DNA of 64,000 bases, from contig NZ_PDZG01000005.1 of the NCBI RefSeq assembly GCF_002735645.1, positions 39,870 through 103,869 of the forward strand, given 5' to 3'. This document shows, piece after piece, positions 45,033-54,847 of this stretch. Position 1 is the first letter of the stretch; each line of letters opens with the position of its first letter. A program made the position numbers and the translations under genes. The notes below the pieces were generated by a model, which ran no database searches, was not told where the DNA came from, and saw nothing but the letters and a program-made list of their open reading frames with translations. The DNA is from Iodobacter sp. BJB302 (GTDB lineage Bacteria > Pseudomonadota > Gammaproteobacteria > Burkholderiales > Chitinibacteraceae).

Positions 45033-45917
45033 ATGAGCAGCCTAACTCTTAACCGTAATGAACGCCCCACTCTGGCCTTTGCACTGGCCGCTGCCGTCCA
45101 TTTATTACTGGTGGCGGGCTTATTGCTGTCGATGAACTGGCAAACAAAGAAACAAGAACCCGTAGTCGTAGAATTATGGGGCGGGCCACCGCCTGCCAGC
45201 TCGCAGCAAGCGCCCGATCCAGAGCCGGTTACACCTCCTAAAAAACAAGCAAAAATCGAAGCCAAGCCTGAACCTTTACCCGAAAAGCCAGCCGATATTG
45301 CCACGGCCAAAGTAAAGCCAGCGCCGACCCAACGGCCGACCCCTGTTCCCACGCCAACACCGACGCCCAAGCCTAAAGCGACGCCGGTACCAACCGCCGT
45401 GCCTACTGCTCCACCTGCACCACACAAACCGACTGCGGCTCCTGTAGCCAAGCCAACAGCCGCCCCCAAGGCCCCGCCTAAGCCCAAAGTATCGGCATTT
45501 GATGCGGCACTCTCTGAAGGCAGCTCCTTAGAGCCCAATAAACCCGGAGCAAAAGCCGGCGGCAAAGGCAATAACCCCAATGCCACCACCAACACGGGCC
45601 CAGGCTCGGGCAGCGGTAATAGCGCAATGGCCAATAAGGGGCTAAACGACTATCGCAGCAGGGTTTCGCAACTGATCCGCTCTAAACTGGTCTACCCAAA
45701 TCCTAAGGGCAATCCATCGGCAGAGTTCAGAATTAATGTGCTGCCAAATGGTGAGATTCAAGAAGTAACGCTCTTGAAATCCAGCGGCGAAACAATGTAC
45801 GACGAGGCCGCTAAGCGTGCCATTCTGGCCTTGCAACGCATGCCGCCCCTGCCTGATGGGCAGGCATTTAGTGGTGATATGCGCAATATTAAAATATTGT
45901 TCCGTTTGAATGATTAG
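45033..45917 (+). CDS. tolA: TolA-like envelope-spanning protein with Pro/Thr-rich linker
   Basis: A 294-residue protein placed exactly where TolA belongs. Membrane anchor at about 17-37 (ALAAAVHLLLVAGLLLSM), a periplasmic linker at about 45-170 and a C-terminal TonB/TolA-type domain with LVYPNPKGNPSAEFRINVLPN and SGETMYDEAAKRAI. The linker is dominated by proline, threonine, alanine and lysine (RPTPVPTPTPTPKPKATPVP), unlike the long alanine/lysine/glutamate helix of classic TolA. The start is ATG 45033, two bases after the tolR stop. Confidence 0.9.
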   Translation: MSSLTLNRNERPTLAFALAAAVHLLLVAGLLLSMNWQTKKQEPVVVELWGGPPPASSQQAPDPEPVTPPKKQAKIEAKPEPLPEKPADIATAKVKPAPTQRPTPVPTPTPTPKPKATPVPTAVPTAPPAPHKPTAAPVAKPTAAPKAPPKPKVSAFDAALSEGSSLEPNKPGAKAGGKGNNPNATTNTGPGSGSGNSAMANKGLNDYRSRVSQLIRSKLVYPNPKGNPSAEFRINVLPNGEIQEVTLLKSSGETMYDEAAKRAILALQRMPPLPDGQAFSGDMRNIKILFRLND

Positions 45918-45950
45918 GCCGCCGCCTTTGGCGAAGTTAGCTATTAACCG

Positions 45951-45966
45951 AATGGAATAGCCATTC
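45951..45966 (+). promoter_or_regulatory. Small hairpin before tolB
   Basis: GAATGG and CCATTC pair around a short loop, ending a few bases before the GGAGAA ribosome binding site of tolB. Could modulate tolB translation relative to tolQRA. Confidence 0.35.
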
Positions 45967-45982
45967 ATGGAGAACTCCAATA

Positions 45983-47254
45983 ATGCTTTGGCGTAAATTT
46001 TTTAAGCTACTGGCCGCAGGCTTGCTTCTGAGCAATGTGGCTCATGCTGATATGACCATTGATGTGGTTGGTGTAGGTGCATCGCAATACCCTATCGCAA
46101 TCGCACCATTTCAGAATGAAAACCAGCAAAAACAAGCACTCACGCCGGTTATTAGTGATGATTTAACGCGCAGCGGCTTATTTAAAGTAATCGGAGCGGG
46201 TGATCTGTCACCCGTGCCCTTTGCTCCCGAGCAGGTAAATTACACAACAGCCTTGGCTAAAGGCGCACAGACCATGGCAATTGGCCGGGTAACGCCCGAT
46301 GCAGGCGGCTTTAATGTGCAATTCTGGCTGATTGATCTGGCCAGCAAAAAGCCCTTAATCACCTGGGAGCGCAAAGCCACAGCAGGCCAGATGCGCCGGG
46401 TAGCGCATCAAATTGCCGATTTAATTTACCAGCAGATTACTGGCCAGCCTGGCGCGTTTAATTCACGGATTGCCTATGTGCTCAAACAAGGCGCACGCTT
46501 TGAATTACAAGTGTCCGACGCTGACGGCTTTGGCTCGCAGGCTATTCTGGTTTCCAAGCAACCAGTGATGTCGCCAAAATGGTCGCCAGACGGTGGCAAA
46601 TTAGCCTATGTTTCTTTTGAAGATCAAAAACCCGTGGTCTATGTGCACGAGCTGGCTTCAGGGCGCCGCTGGAAAGCCGCCGGATTTAAGGGCAGCAATT
46701 ACGCCCCCGCATGGTCGCCCAATGGCCGTGAGCTGGCGGTGGTACTGACCCAAAGTGGCAGCTCGCAAATTTACCTCGTCAATACCGATGGCAGTGATTT
46801 ACGGCAGCTGAGCCGGGGTGGCGAAATCAATACCGAGCCTGCGTTTTCACCCGATGGACGCTTTATTTATTTCACCTCGGATCGTGGCGGCAGCCCGCAA
46901 ATTTACCGCATGAACAGCAATGGCAGTAACACAGAGCGGGTAACGTTTCAGGGGGGCTACAATAGCTCAGCCAAGCTTAGCCCAGATGGCAAAAATATGA
47001 CCTTCATTACCCGTGATGGCGGCTACCGTGCGGCAATTATGGATTTAAGCAGCCGTCAGGTACTTACCCTCACCGACTCCGGATCTGACGATTCGCCCAG
47101 CTTTTCGCCAAACGGGCAAATGATTCTGTACGAAACCAAAGCAGGCGGCCGTGGCGTTCTTGCGGCGGTTTCAAGTGATGGAAGAGTAAAACAGCGCCTG
47201 AGAGCGCAAGCAGGAGACGTAAGACAACCCGCATGGGGCCCTGTACTTCGGTAA
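45983..47254 (+). CDS. tolB: Tol-Pal system protein TolB
   Basis: A 423-residue periplasmic protein with a signal peptide (residues 1-22), an N-terminal domain (PIAIAPFQNENQQ), and a six-bladed beta propeller whose repeats are seen as WSPDGGKLAYVS, WSPNGRELAVV, FSPDGRFIYFTSDRGG, LSPDGKNMTFIT and FSPNGQMILYE. It binds Pal and TolA. GGAG precedes ATG 45983. Confidence 0.97.
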   Translation: MLWRKFFKLLAAGLLLSNVAHADMTIDVVGVGASQYPIAIAPFQNENQQKQALTPVISDDLTRSGLFKVIGAGDLSPVPFAPEQVNYTTALAKGAQTMAIGRVTPDAGGFNVQFWLIDLASKKPLITWERKATAGQMRRVAHQIADLIYQQITGQPGAFNSRIAYVLKQGARFELQVSDADGFGSQAILVSKQPVMSPKWSPDGGKLAYVSFEDQKPVVYVHELASGRRWKAAGFKGSNYAPAWSPNGRELAVVLTQSGSSQIYLVNTDGSDLRQLSRGGEINTEPAFSPDGRFIYFTSDRGGSPQIYRMNSNGSNTERVTFQGGYNSSAKLSPDGKNMTFITRDGGYRAAIMDLSSRQVLTLTDSGSDDSPSFSPNGQMILYETKAGGRGVLAAVSSDGRVKQRLRAQAGDVRQPAWGPVLR

Positions 47255-47347
47255 AGATACCATTTGCGGAACCTTTGCTAAGCTGAATGTCATACAGCCC
47301 GAACGCTTAGCTTTATCTCTTTAAGATGTGACTAAGGAAGAAACACA

Positions 47348-47893
47348 ATGAAAAAAGTAGCGCTTAGTTTAATCATGACTGCCTTGCTTGCCGCTTGCGC
47401 GAGCACCCCAGTACCAACAACAACACCTGCTGATAATTCTGGCTCAACAAATACCAGTACCACTCAGCCAAGCACGACCCCAGCTACCGTTGACCTGACT
47501 CAAGGCACAGCAAAATCCTTTACCGAGCTGACAAATCCAAACAGCATTCTGTCTAACCGCCGTGTCTATTTTGATTTTGATTCCTTTATTGTTCGCCCGG
47601 ATTTCCACGAACTGGTTCAGGCTCATGCCAAATACCTCAACACACATAAAGACGCAAAAATTATCCTGCAAGGCCACACTGATGAGCGCGGCACAGCTGA
47701 GTACAACTTAGCGCTGGGCCAGAAACGTGCCGATTCAGTGCGTAAAATGATGAATGTGCTTGGCGTACCGGACAGCCAGATCGAAACAGTAAGCTTTGGT
47801 GAAGAGCGCCCGCTTGAAGCTGGTGACAGCGATGCAGTACGCGAACGTAATCGTCGTGCCGAAATTGTTTACAATGGTGAATCTGCGCAGTAA
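47348..47893 (+). CDS. pal: Peptidoglycan-associated lipoprotein Pal
   Basis: A 181-residue outer-membrane lipoprotein. Lipobox LLAAC makes Cys17 the lipid-modified residue. A Ser/Thr/Pro-rich tether follows, then the OmpA-like peptidoglycan-binding domain with VYFDFDSFIV and GHTDERGTAEYNLALGQKRA. It anchors the outer membrane to the wall. AAGGAAG precedes ATG 47348. Confidence 0.97.
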   Translation: MKKVALSLIMTALLAACASTPVPTTTPADNSGSTNTSTTQPSTTPATVDLTQGTAKSFTELTNPNSILSNRRVYFDFDSFIVRPDFHELVQAHAKYLNTHKDAKIILQGHTDERGTAEYNLALGQKRADSVRKMMNVLGVPDSQIETVSFGEERPLEAGDSDAVRERNRRAEIVYNGESAQ

Positions 47894-47934
47894 TCAGCTT
47901 GCCGCAGACTAAAAAAAGACCTAGTCTTTGCCAC

Positions 47935-47954
47935 GGACGAGCGATAGCTCGTCC
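47935..47954 (+). promoter_or_regulatory. Hairpin between pal and cpoB
   Basis: GGACGAGC / GCTCGTCC, a perfect 8-bp stem with a GATA loop, placed 42 bases after the pal stop. Only a short T-stretch follows, so it may be a partial terminator lowering cpoB expression. Confidence 0.45.
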
Positions 47955-47985
47955 GCGCGTTTTCAACTTCAAATCAGATCAATCT

Positions 47986-48714
47986 ATGAAACGAATTGCT
48001 ACTCTGCTCTTGCTCGCATTTTCTGTGCAGGCTCACGCTGGTCTTTTTGATGACAATGAAGCGCGCCAGCAATTAAATGATCTGCGAAATGCTCAAACTC
48101 AGGCACAAAAAAAGACCGATGATCGCCTGATGCAATTAGAGGCAGGCAATAGCCGCTCTATCGAATTAGTCGGTCAGCTGGAAAAACTGCGCCAGGAAAT
48201 CGCCACCCTGCGCGGGCAAAATGAAGTGCTGCAATTTAATTTGGACGAAGCCGCCAAACGCCAGAAAGATCTCTATACCGATCTGGATGCCCGGATGCGT
48301 GCAATGGAAATGGCCAAAGTAGAAAGCAAAGCGGCTGCCGTAGTATCAGAACAGCAGCAATTAGACGATATGGTGCAGCTCACCCGCTCAGGCAAACACA
48401 AAGAAGCCGTTGTCGGCCTGCAAAAATTTATTAACGAAAACAGCGGCAGTGCCCAGCTTCCTGCCGCTTACTACTGGATGGGCGTAAGCCAGACTGCGCT
48501 TAAAAGCTATAAGGGCGCACAAGCCTCTTATCAGCAGGTACTGGCCAGCAATGATGAAACCCGCGCCCCAGATGCACTGTTTGGCCTAGCGATTGTGGCC
48601 AACTCACTGGGCGATAAAAAATCATCGCGCAAATACCTTTTACAGCTGATTGAAAAGTATCCACAGGCAGAAAAAGCCGCTGCAGCCAAGAAAGCATTAC
48701 TTGCAACCGATTAA
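47986..48714 (+). CDS. cpoB: Cell division coordinator CpoB (YbgF)
   Basis: A 242-residue periplasmic protein with signal peptide (residues 1-18), an N-terminal trimeric coiled coil (about 25-110), and C-terminal TPR repeats from AYYWMGVSQTALKSYKGAQASYQQVL. It links Tol function to peptidoglycan synthesis at the septum. The start is ATG 47986 because the signal peptide begins there; the ribosome binding site is weak and the frame extends 29 codons upstream. Confidence 0.92.
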   Translation: MKRIATLLLLAFSVQAHAGLFDDNEARQQLNDLRNAQTQAQKKTDDRLMQLEAGNSRSIELVGQLEKLRQEIATLRGQNEVLQFNLDEAAKRQKDLYTDLDARMRAMEMAKVESKAAAVVSEQQQLDDMVQLTRSGKHKEAVVGLQKFINENSGSAQLPAAYYWMGVSQTALKSYKGAQASYQQVLASNDETRAPDALFGLAIVANSLGDKKSSRKYLLQLIEKYPQAEKAAAAKKALLATD

Positions 48715-48892
48715 GTGTAATTAAAACAACTCTAAAAACACTAAAACTGCGTAAAATTGTTCAGCTTAGCTGAAACATTGCAACGCCCACATTTTTACCC
48801 GGCGTCACCGATCAGGTTGGCGCCGTTTTTATTTCCACCGGACTGTTTTCCGGTTTGCCATGCAGCAATTGCCGCTGGCTTAGGAGCTACTC

Positions 48893-49537
48893 TTGAAAGA
48901 CGCATTACGCATTACCGAGATTTTCTGCTCGTTACAGGGCGAAACCACCCGTATGGGCCTGCCCACGGTCTTTGTCCGTCTCACCGGCTGTCCGCTGCGC
49001 TGTGGCTATTGCGACAGCGCCTATGCTTTTACCGGTGGAGAGACGCAATCTTTTCAAACCATCCTCGATAAAATCGCCTCGTTCAACACCCATCATATTT
49101 GCGTCACCGGCGGCGAGCCGCTGGCGCAAAAAGGCGTGCACGAACTGATGCGCTTACTTTGCGACGCCGGCTATTCACTCAGCTTAGAAACCAGCGGAGC
49201 CTTATCGATTGCTGATGTCGATCCGCGTGTTTCTCGCATTCTGGATATCAAAACGCCAGGCTCAGGTGAGTTATCCAAGATGCACTGGGAAAACCTTGAT
49301 TACGTGAATAAAGCAGACGAAATCAAGTTTGTAATATGCGATCGCAGCGATTACGAATGGGCACGCGATTTAATCCGCGAGCGTCGTTTGGAAACGCTGG
49401 CCCCCGTGCTGATGTCGCCCGTCTGGGAGACACTTCCTCCCGCAAACCTCGCCGCCTGGGTACTGGAAGATCATTTACCAGTGCGTATGCAAGTGCAATT
49501 ACACAAAATCCTCTGGGGTGAACGTCCCGGCGTTTAA
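48893..49537 (+). CDS. queE: 7-Carboxy-7-deazaguanine synthase QueE
   Basis: A 214-residue radical SAM enzyme making 7-carboxy-7-deazaguanine from 6-carboxytetrahydropterin in queuosine synthesis. Cluster motif CPLRCGYC (Cys33, Cys37, Cys40), then TGGEPLAQKG and ETSGALSI. The start is a TTG at 48893, supported by AGGAG at 48882-48886 at ideal distance. It lies between cpoB and a chloride channel gene. Confidence 0.95.
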   Translation: MKDALRITEIFCSLQGETTRMGLPTVFVRLTGCPLRCGYCDSAYAFTGGETQSFQTILDKIASFNTHHICVTGGEPLAQKGVHELMRLLCDAGYSLSLETSGALSIADVDPRVSRILDIKTPGSGELSKMHWENLDYVNKADEIKFVICDRSDYEWARDLIRERRLETLAPVLMSPVWETLPPANLAAWVLEDHLPVRMQVQLHKILWGERPGV

Positions 49538-49548
49538 CAGGCAAGCTC

Positions 49549-50856
49549 ATGTATTGGAAACGTTGGCTGATACGCATTAAACACTTACCAGAACGCAGCC
49601 GCGCCACACTGGCTCTCTGGTTTGGTGCCGCGATGGTGGGCCTTGTTGCCGTTGTTCTGGCCAAGGCTGCGGACGGTGCACTGGCGATTTTCCAAAGTAT
49701 GAGTATACGCTGGGCATGGTGGCCTTTTTTTGCCCTGCCCTGCGGTGGCATGGCGATACGCTGGCTGATGCAAAAAATGGGTAAGGGCTCGGAAGGCAGC
49801 GGTATTCCTCAAGCCATGGCCGCGCTGCAAGTAACCGATCAGCCCGCCATCATCCGGCAACTGCTTAGTTTACGTATCGCCTGCGCCAAGTTTATCGGCG
49901 TGGTTGCGGGGCTGGGATGTGGCTTTGTGCTGGGGCGTGAAGGGCCAACAGTACAAATTGGCGCAAGCTTAATGTATGCCTGCAGGCGTTTTATTCCATT
50001 ATCCGATGCCGTATTTCGCCGCCAGCTGATTCTGGCTGGCGGGGCAGCGGGGATTGCCGCCGCATTTAATACGCCACTGGCTGGGATTGTGTTTGCATTT
50101 GAAGAACTGGCGCGCTCGGTAGAAGAAAAAACCTCAGGCAAGCTATTAGGCGCGGTGATTTTAGCCGGTGTGGTTTCTTTGGCGATTCAGGGTGATTACA
50201 CCTATTTTGGCCGGATTCACGTGCCCGGTTTTAACTACAGCATTTTGTGGCCGATGTTTATTGTGGCGGTGACCGCGGGCTTAGTTGGTGGCTTTTTCTC
50301 TTGGCTTTGCGTGCATCAGGATCGCTGGTTGCCCGCTAAAGTAAAAATGTGGCGCGCAGCCCAGCCCTATTTATTCATCGCCGCATGTGGCTTTTTAATT
50401 GCCTGCATGGGGCTGGCCGCTCCTATTTTTGGCAGCGGCGCAGAAATCACCAGCGAAGTGGTTACAGGCCATGGCACCATGGCCTGGTACTTCTTGCCGG
50501 TGAAGTTTTTAGGGCTGCTGGCTACCTTTTTAACCGGCTTGCCCGGCGGCATTTTTGCCCCGTCGCTCTCTATGGGCGCAGGCGTCAGCAGCTGGTTTTT
50601 GCCATGGTTTGACAGCAGCATTCATATCAAACTGATTGCCATTGGGATGGCGGCAATGCTGGCCGCAGTGACGCGGGCACCGCTGACCTCGGCTATTATT
50701 TTGATTGAAATGACAGATGGCCACACGATGGTGATTTCAATTCTGGCCGCTGCGATGATTTCATCCACCGTAGCACGCCTTTTTGGCACCAATCTTTATC
50801 ATGATCTGGCGGAAAAAGCCCTGCAACGCCTGGCTTCGCCCCAACTTTTAAAGTGA
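49549..50856 (+). CDS. ClC-type chloride channel/transporter
   Basis: A 435-residue inner-membrane protein of the ClC family with many membrane helices. Three selectivity-filter motifs: GSGIPQA (residues 83-89), GREGPTVQIG with gating Glu131, and GGIFAPSLSMGAG. The gating glutamate suggests a proton/chloride exchanger or a gated channel. No C-terminal CBS domains. It lies between queE and queC, where it is not usually found. Confidence 0.92.
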   Translation: MYWKRWLIRIKHLPERSRATLALWFGAAMVGLVAVVLAKAADGALAIFQSMSIRWAWWPFFALPCGGMAIRWLMQKMGKGSEGSGIPQAMAALQVTDQPAIIRQLLSLRIACAKFIGVVAGLGCGFVLGREGPTVQIGASLMYACRRFIPLSDAVFRRQLILAGGAAGIAAAFNTPLAGIVFAFEELARSVEEKTSGKLLGAVILAGVVSLAIQGDYTYFGRIHVPGFNYSILWPMFIVAVTAGLVGGFFSWLCVHQDRWLPAKVKMWRAAQPYLFIAACGFLIACMGLAAPIFGSGAEITSEVVTGHGTMAWYFLPVKFLGLLATFLTGLPGGIFAPSLSMGAGVSSWFLPWFDSSIHIKLIAIGMAAMLAAVTRAPLTSAIILIEMTDGHTMVISILAAAMISSTVARLFGTNLYHDLAEKALQRLASPQLLK

Positions 50857-50860
50857 TCCT

Positions 50861-51262
50861 ATGCGCTATTTTTTAGCTGTATTTGCCTTGATGGCCACCT
50901 TTGCTCAGGCTGAATCCACAGGCCCGGACGGCATGACCAACGCTCAGCTGGCTGAGTTTTTAAAATCACTGCAAACGGCCGTCGCCAAAGACGATGCCGC
51001 CAGCGTGGCCGGGCTGACCCGCTTTCCCCTGAAGGTAAATCTGCCGAAGAAAAGAACACTGAAGGCACCGCAGTTTATTGCTCAGTACTCAAAAGTAATC
51101 ACACCCAAAGTAAAAGCGGCCGTGCTCGCGCAAACAGCTGAAACGCTGTTTCGCAATAGCAATGGCGCGATGATAGGCAATGGTGAAATCTGGTTTTCTG
51201 GTATTTGCCTGAATAAAGAATGCACAGAGCAAACCACCAAAATTATCGCCATCAATCCATAA
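50861..51262 (+). CDS. Exported protein of unknown function
   Basis: A 133-residue protein with a signal peptide (MRYFLAVFALMATFAQA) and a mature part with LKSLQTAVAKDDAASVAGLTRFPLKV, FIAQYSKVITPKVK and AMIGNGEIWFSGICLNKECTEQT. The two Cys residues may form a disulfide in the periplasm. The pattern resembles a widespread family of periplasmic proteins without known function. It starts four bases after the chloride channel stop, so they may be co-transcribed. Confidence 0.75.
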   Translation: MRYFLAVFALMATFAQAESTGPDGMTNAQLAEFLKSLQTAVAKDDAASVAGLTRFPLKVNLPKKRTLKAPQFIAQYSKVITPKVKAAVLAQTAETLFRNSNGAMIGNGEIWFSGICLNKECTEQTTKIIAINP

Positions 51263-51285
51263 ACATTATTTAAATTGAAAATATC

Positions 51286-51969
51286 ATGACCAAAAAACCT
51301 GCAGTGATCTTACTTTCCGGTGGCCTCGATTCTGCCACCTGCCTTGCCATTGCCAAAGCCGAAGGCTTCGCGCCCTATTGCCTGTCTTTTGATTACGGCC
51401 AGAAGCACAACGCCGAGCTGAAAGCTGCCGCCCGAGTGGCAGAAGCGCTGGGCGCTGTTGAACACCGCATTCTGAAAATTGATTTAGCTGGCTTTGGTGG
51501 CTCTGCGCTCACCGACAGCAGTATTGAGGTACCAGTCGATGGCGGCAAACCCGGCGAAATCCCAGTGACCTACGTGCCCGCACGCAACACCGTGCTGCTC
51601 TCTTACGCGCTGGCATGGTCTGAAGTACTGAAAGCCGATGATATTTTTATTGGCGTAAACGCTGTGGATTACTCGGGCTACCCGGATTGCCGCCCGGAAT
51701 ACATTGCGTCATTCCAAGCGATGGCAAGGCTGGCCACCAAGGTGGGCGTGGAAGGCTCGAACCTCACCATCCACACCCCGCTGCTGAAACTCACCAAAGC
51801 AGAAATCGCCCAAAAAGGCACCGAGCTGGGCGTGGATTACGCACTCACCGTGACCTGCTACAAAGCCGATGACGAAGGCCGCGCCTGCGGCGAATGCGAA
51901 GCCTGCCGCCTGCGTAGTGCTGGCTTTGCCCATGCGGGGTTGGCTGATCCAACCCGGTATCAAAAATAA
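51286..51969 (+). CDS. queC: 7-Cyano-7-deazaguanine synthase QueC
   Basis: A 227-residue ATP-dependent enzyme that makes preQ0 from 7-carboxy-7-deazaguanine. The PP-loop motif [13 protein letters not shown] is at the N-terminus, [14 protein letters not shown] is conserved, and the zinc site is [17 protein letters not shown]. It follows QueE in the pathway. Other queuosine genes (queD, queF) are not in the window. Confidence 0.97.
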   Translation: MTKKPAVILLSGGLDSATCLAIAKAEGFAPYCLSFDYGQKHNAELKAAARVAEALGAVEHRILKIDLAGFGGSALTDSSIEVPVDGGKPGEIPVTYVPARNTVLLSYALAWSEVLKADDIFIGVNAVDYSGYPDCRPEYIASFQAMARLATKVGVEGSNLTIHTPLLKLTKAEIAQKGTELGVDYALTVTCYKADDEGRACGECEACRLRSAGFAHAGLADPTRYQK

Positions 51970-52049
51970 TATAAGGCGTAATCAAAGCTTCGCTGAGCGA
52001 CGATTTGTGTTGATCGGCGTTAGCGCAGTACGCCAGTAATTAGATGTAA

Positions 52050-52090
52050 AAAAATCGGCTTACGTGTTTGCACGGAGCCGATTTCCTTTT
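52050..52090 (+). terminator. Terminator of queC
   Basis: AAATCGGCT / AGCCGATTT, a 9-bp stem with a 15-base loop followed by a weak pyrimidine/T tract. Confidence 0.7.
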
Positions 52091-52129
52091 GTATCAACTA
52101 ACAACGAGAAAATGTATTAACCACGCTCA

Positions 52130-52365
52130 CTGCATGGGGCTTAAGTCCCCCCTGAAGCACGCCGAAGCGAGGAACAAGCGGGGTGGGGTAGTCGTCAATT
52201 CGTGTTTGAGCGAAGCGAGTTGACACAACGCCACTGTCCGCAGTGAGGGGCCTTCGTGCTGTTTGGGGTCGCCTTCTTTGCTTACTTTCTTGGCGAAGCA
52301 AGAAAGTAAGTCCCTCGCGGGGGATTCCCGCACCTAAACGGATGTGCCGAAGGCACTAAAAAAGC
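52130..52365 (-). repeat. Dispersed intergenic repeat, fullest copy
   Basis: About 235 bp between queC and hemB. Pieces of it recur at 1428-1490 and 63757-63885, in the opposite orientation. It contains a perfect 12-bp hairpin at 52281-52310 (CTTACTTTCTTG / CAAGAAAGTAAG) and a small stem GTGCC-GAA-GGCAC at 52344-52356. Apparent reading frames over it look like repeat artefacts. Confidence 0.8.
52281..52310. repeat. 12-bp hairpin inside the dispersed repeat
   Basis: CTTACTTTCTTG pairs perfectly with CAAGAAAGTAAG around the loop GCGAAG. The matching hairpin at 63806-63835 has C-G in place of A-T at one stem position, both bases having changed. Confidence 0.8.
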
Positions 52366-52402
52366 ATTGTTTTTGATCTGCTTCACCCCTTACAACAACA
52401 CA

Positions 52403-53413
<1,011 letters not shown>

Positions 53414-53593
53414 CTACCAGTAGATGAGTGCGCTTATTTTAACGAAGATTGGGCAGGGATGATTGAGCAATGCTGACAAAACTTGAAAAAATTTAGGGTG
53501 AGCACACTTTGGTACCCACCCCATATGTACGACCGTGCCATTAGTTATGGCGGGTTACACCAAGATAAAACATTGGCTAACCCGCCCTGCAAC

Positions 53594-54847
53594 TCAATAG
53601 CGGGCTAAAGCCAGGCCACTGCTTTCGATTTCTGGTTTCTTCTTAGTGATCAAATCAGCCAGCACACGGCCAGAGCCACACGCCATAGTCCAGCCCAGTG
53701 TGCCGTGGCCGGTATTGAGCCACAGATTTGGATAAGACGTGCCTCCCACCAGCGGTGTGCCATCCGGCGTCATCGGGCGCAAGCCAGTCCAGGGTGTACC
53801 CTGGCTGGTATCGCCTGCATCCGGGAAGAGATCATTGGTCACCATGGCCAGGGTTGCCACACGGCCCATATCCAGATGCTTATCGTAACCCGCAACTTCA
53901 GCCATGCCGCCCACACGCAGGCGTGAATCAAAGCGGGTCAGCGCAATTTTATAGCTCTCATCCAGTACGGTAGAACGAGGTGCCGCATCCGCATTTTTCA
54001 AAGGAATGGTCAGCGAATAGCCCTTCACCGGATAAACCGGTAAATCCAGCCCCAGGGGGGCAGCCAGAGCGCGCGATGTGCAGCCAGCGGCCAGCACCAC
54101 ATGATCGGCATTCAAAACTTCACCGCCTTTGAGCTGTACCTGGCGGATTTGCTGATTTGCAGCAATCAGGCGCTCAACGGTAACGCCATAGCGGAACACC
54201 ACACCTGCAGCTTCACAACGCGCTGCCAGCTTATCGGTAAACATTTTGCAATCGCCCGTTTCATCGTTCGGCAATTGCAAAGCGCCAACCAATTTACCCG
54301 GCACACGCGCTAAGGCAGGCTCTGCATCGACCAGGCCCTGTGCATCCAGTAAATGATTAGGCACGCCTATGGCGCTTAAGATATCCGAGTCGCGCTGAGC
54401 AGCTTCTAACTGCTTGGCGGTACGAAATACCTGCAAGGTGCCTAAGCTGCGTTGCTCATACTGCAGATCCAGCTCTTCGCGCAAATCACGCAGGCAGTCA
54501 CGGCTGTATTCGGCCAGCGGCACCATACGGCCTTTATTACGCTCATAAGCAGCCGTGGTGCAATTAGCCAGCATTCTTGCCATCCATGACAGCTGAAACA
54601 AGCTGCCATCAGGGCGAATTTTGAGTGGGGAATGAGGCTGAGTCAGCCATTTAACCGCTTTCCACGGAATGCCAGGCGCGGCCCATGGTGCTGCATAGCC
54701 AGGCGATACCTGGCCCGCATTGGCAAAGCTCGTTTCGGTTGCAGGCCCGTCCAGTTGTTCCAGTACGGTGACTTCGCATCCCGCTGCGCGCAGGTAGTGC
54801 GCAGTTGCTACGCCGACAACGCCAGCTCCGATTACAATCACTTGCAT
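53594..54847 (-). CDS. dadA: D-amino acid dehydrogenase small subunit
   Basis: A 417-residue FAD enzyme oxidising D-amino acids such as D-alanine to 2-oxo acids. FAD-binding motif [15 protein letters not shown] at the N-terminus, [17 protein letters not shown], and the C-terminal [19 protein letters not shown]. It is membrane-associated and feeds electrons to the respiratory chain. The alanine racemase partner gene (dadX) is not adjacent. A 186-bp gap separates it from hemB. Confidence 0.96.
   Translation of the reverse strand: MQVIVIGAGVVGVATAHYLRAAGCEVTVLEQLDGPATETSFANAGQVSPGYAAPWAAPGIPWKAVKWLTQPHSPLKIRPDGSLFQLSWMARMLANCTTAAYERNKGRMVPLAEYSRDCLRDLREELDLQYEQRSLGTLQVFRTAKQLEAAQRDSDILSAIGVPNHLLDAQGLVDAEPALARVPGKLVGALQLPNDETGDCKMFTDKLAARCEAAGVVFRYGVTVERLIAANQQIRQVQLKGGEVLNADHVVLAAGCTSRALAAPLGLDLPVYPVKGYSLTIPLKNADAAPRSTVLDESYKIALTRFDSRLRVGGMAEVAGYDKHLDMGRVATLAMVTNDLFPDAGDTSQGTPWTGLRPMTPDGTPLVGGTSYPNLWLNTGHGTLGWTMACGSGRVLADLITKKKPEIESSGLALARY

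Noticed and set aside
44981..45634. 217-codon Gly/Val/Ala-rich frame opposite TolA
   Set aside because: It is the antisense reading of the Pro/Thr/Ala-rich linker of TolA, a classic artefact.
48720..48892. Possible preQ1 riboswitch before queE
   Set aside because: Nothing fitting the preQ1 aptamer was found; only a short GC hairpin near 48799-48830 that may end cpoB.
52098..52333. Two frames of 67-68 codons on the minus strand
   Set aside because: They lie in the dispersed repeat, which recurs without the frame being kept.
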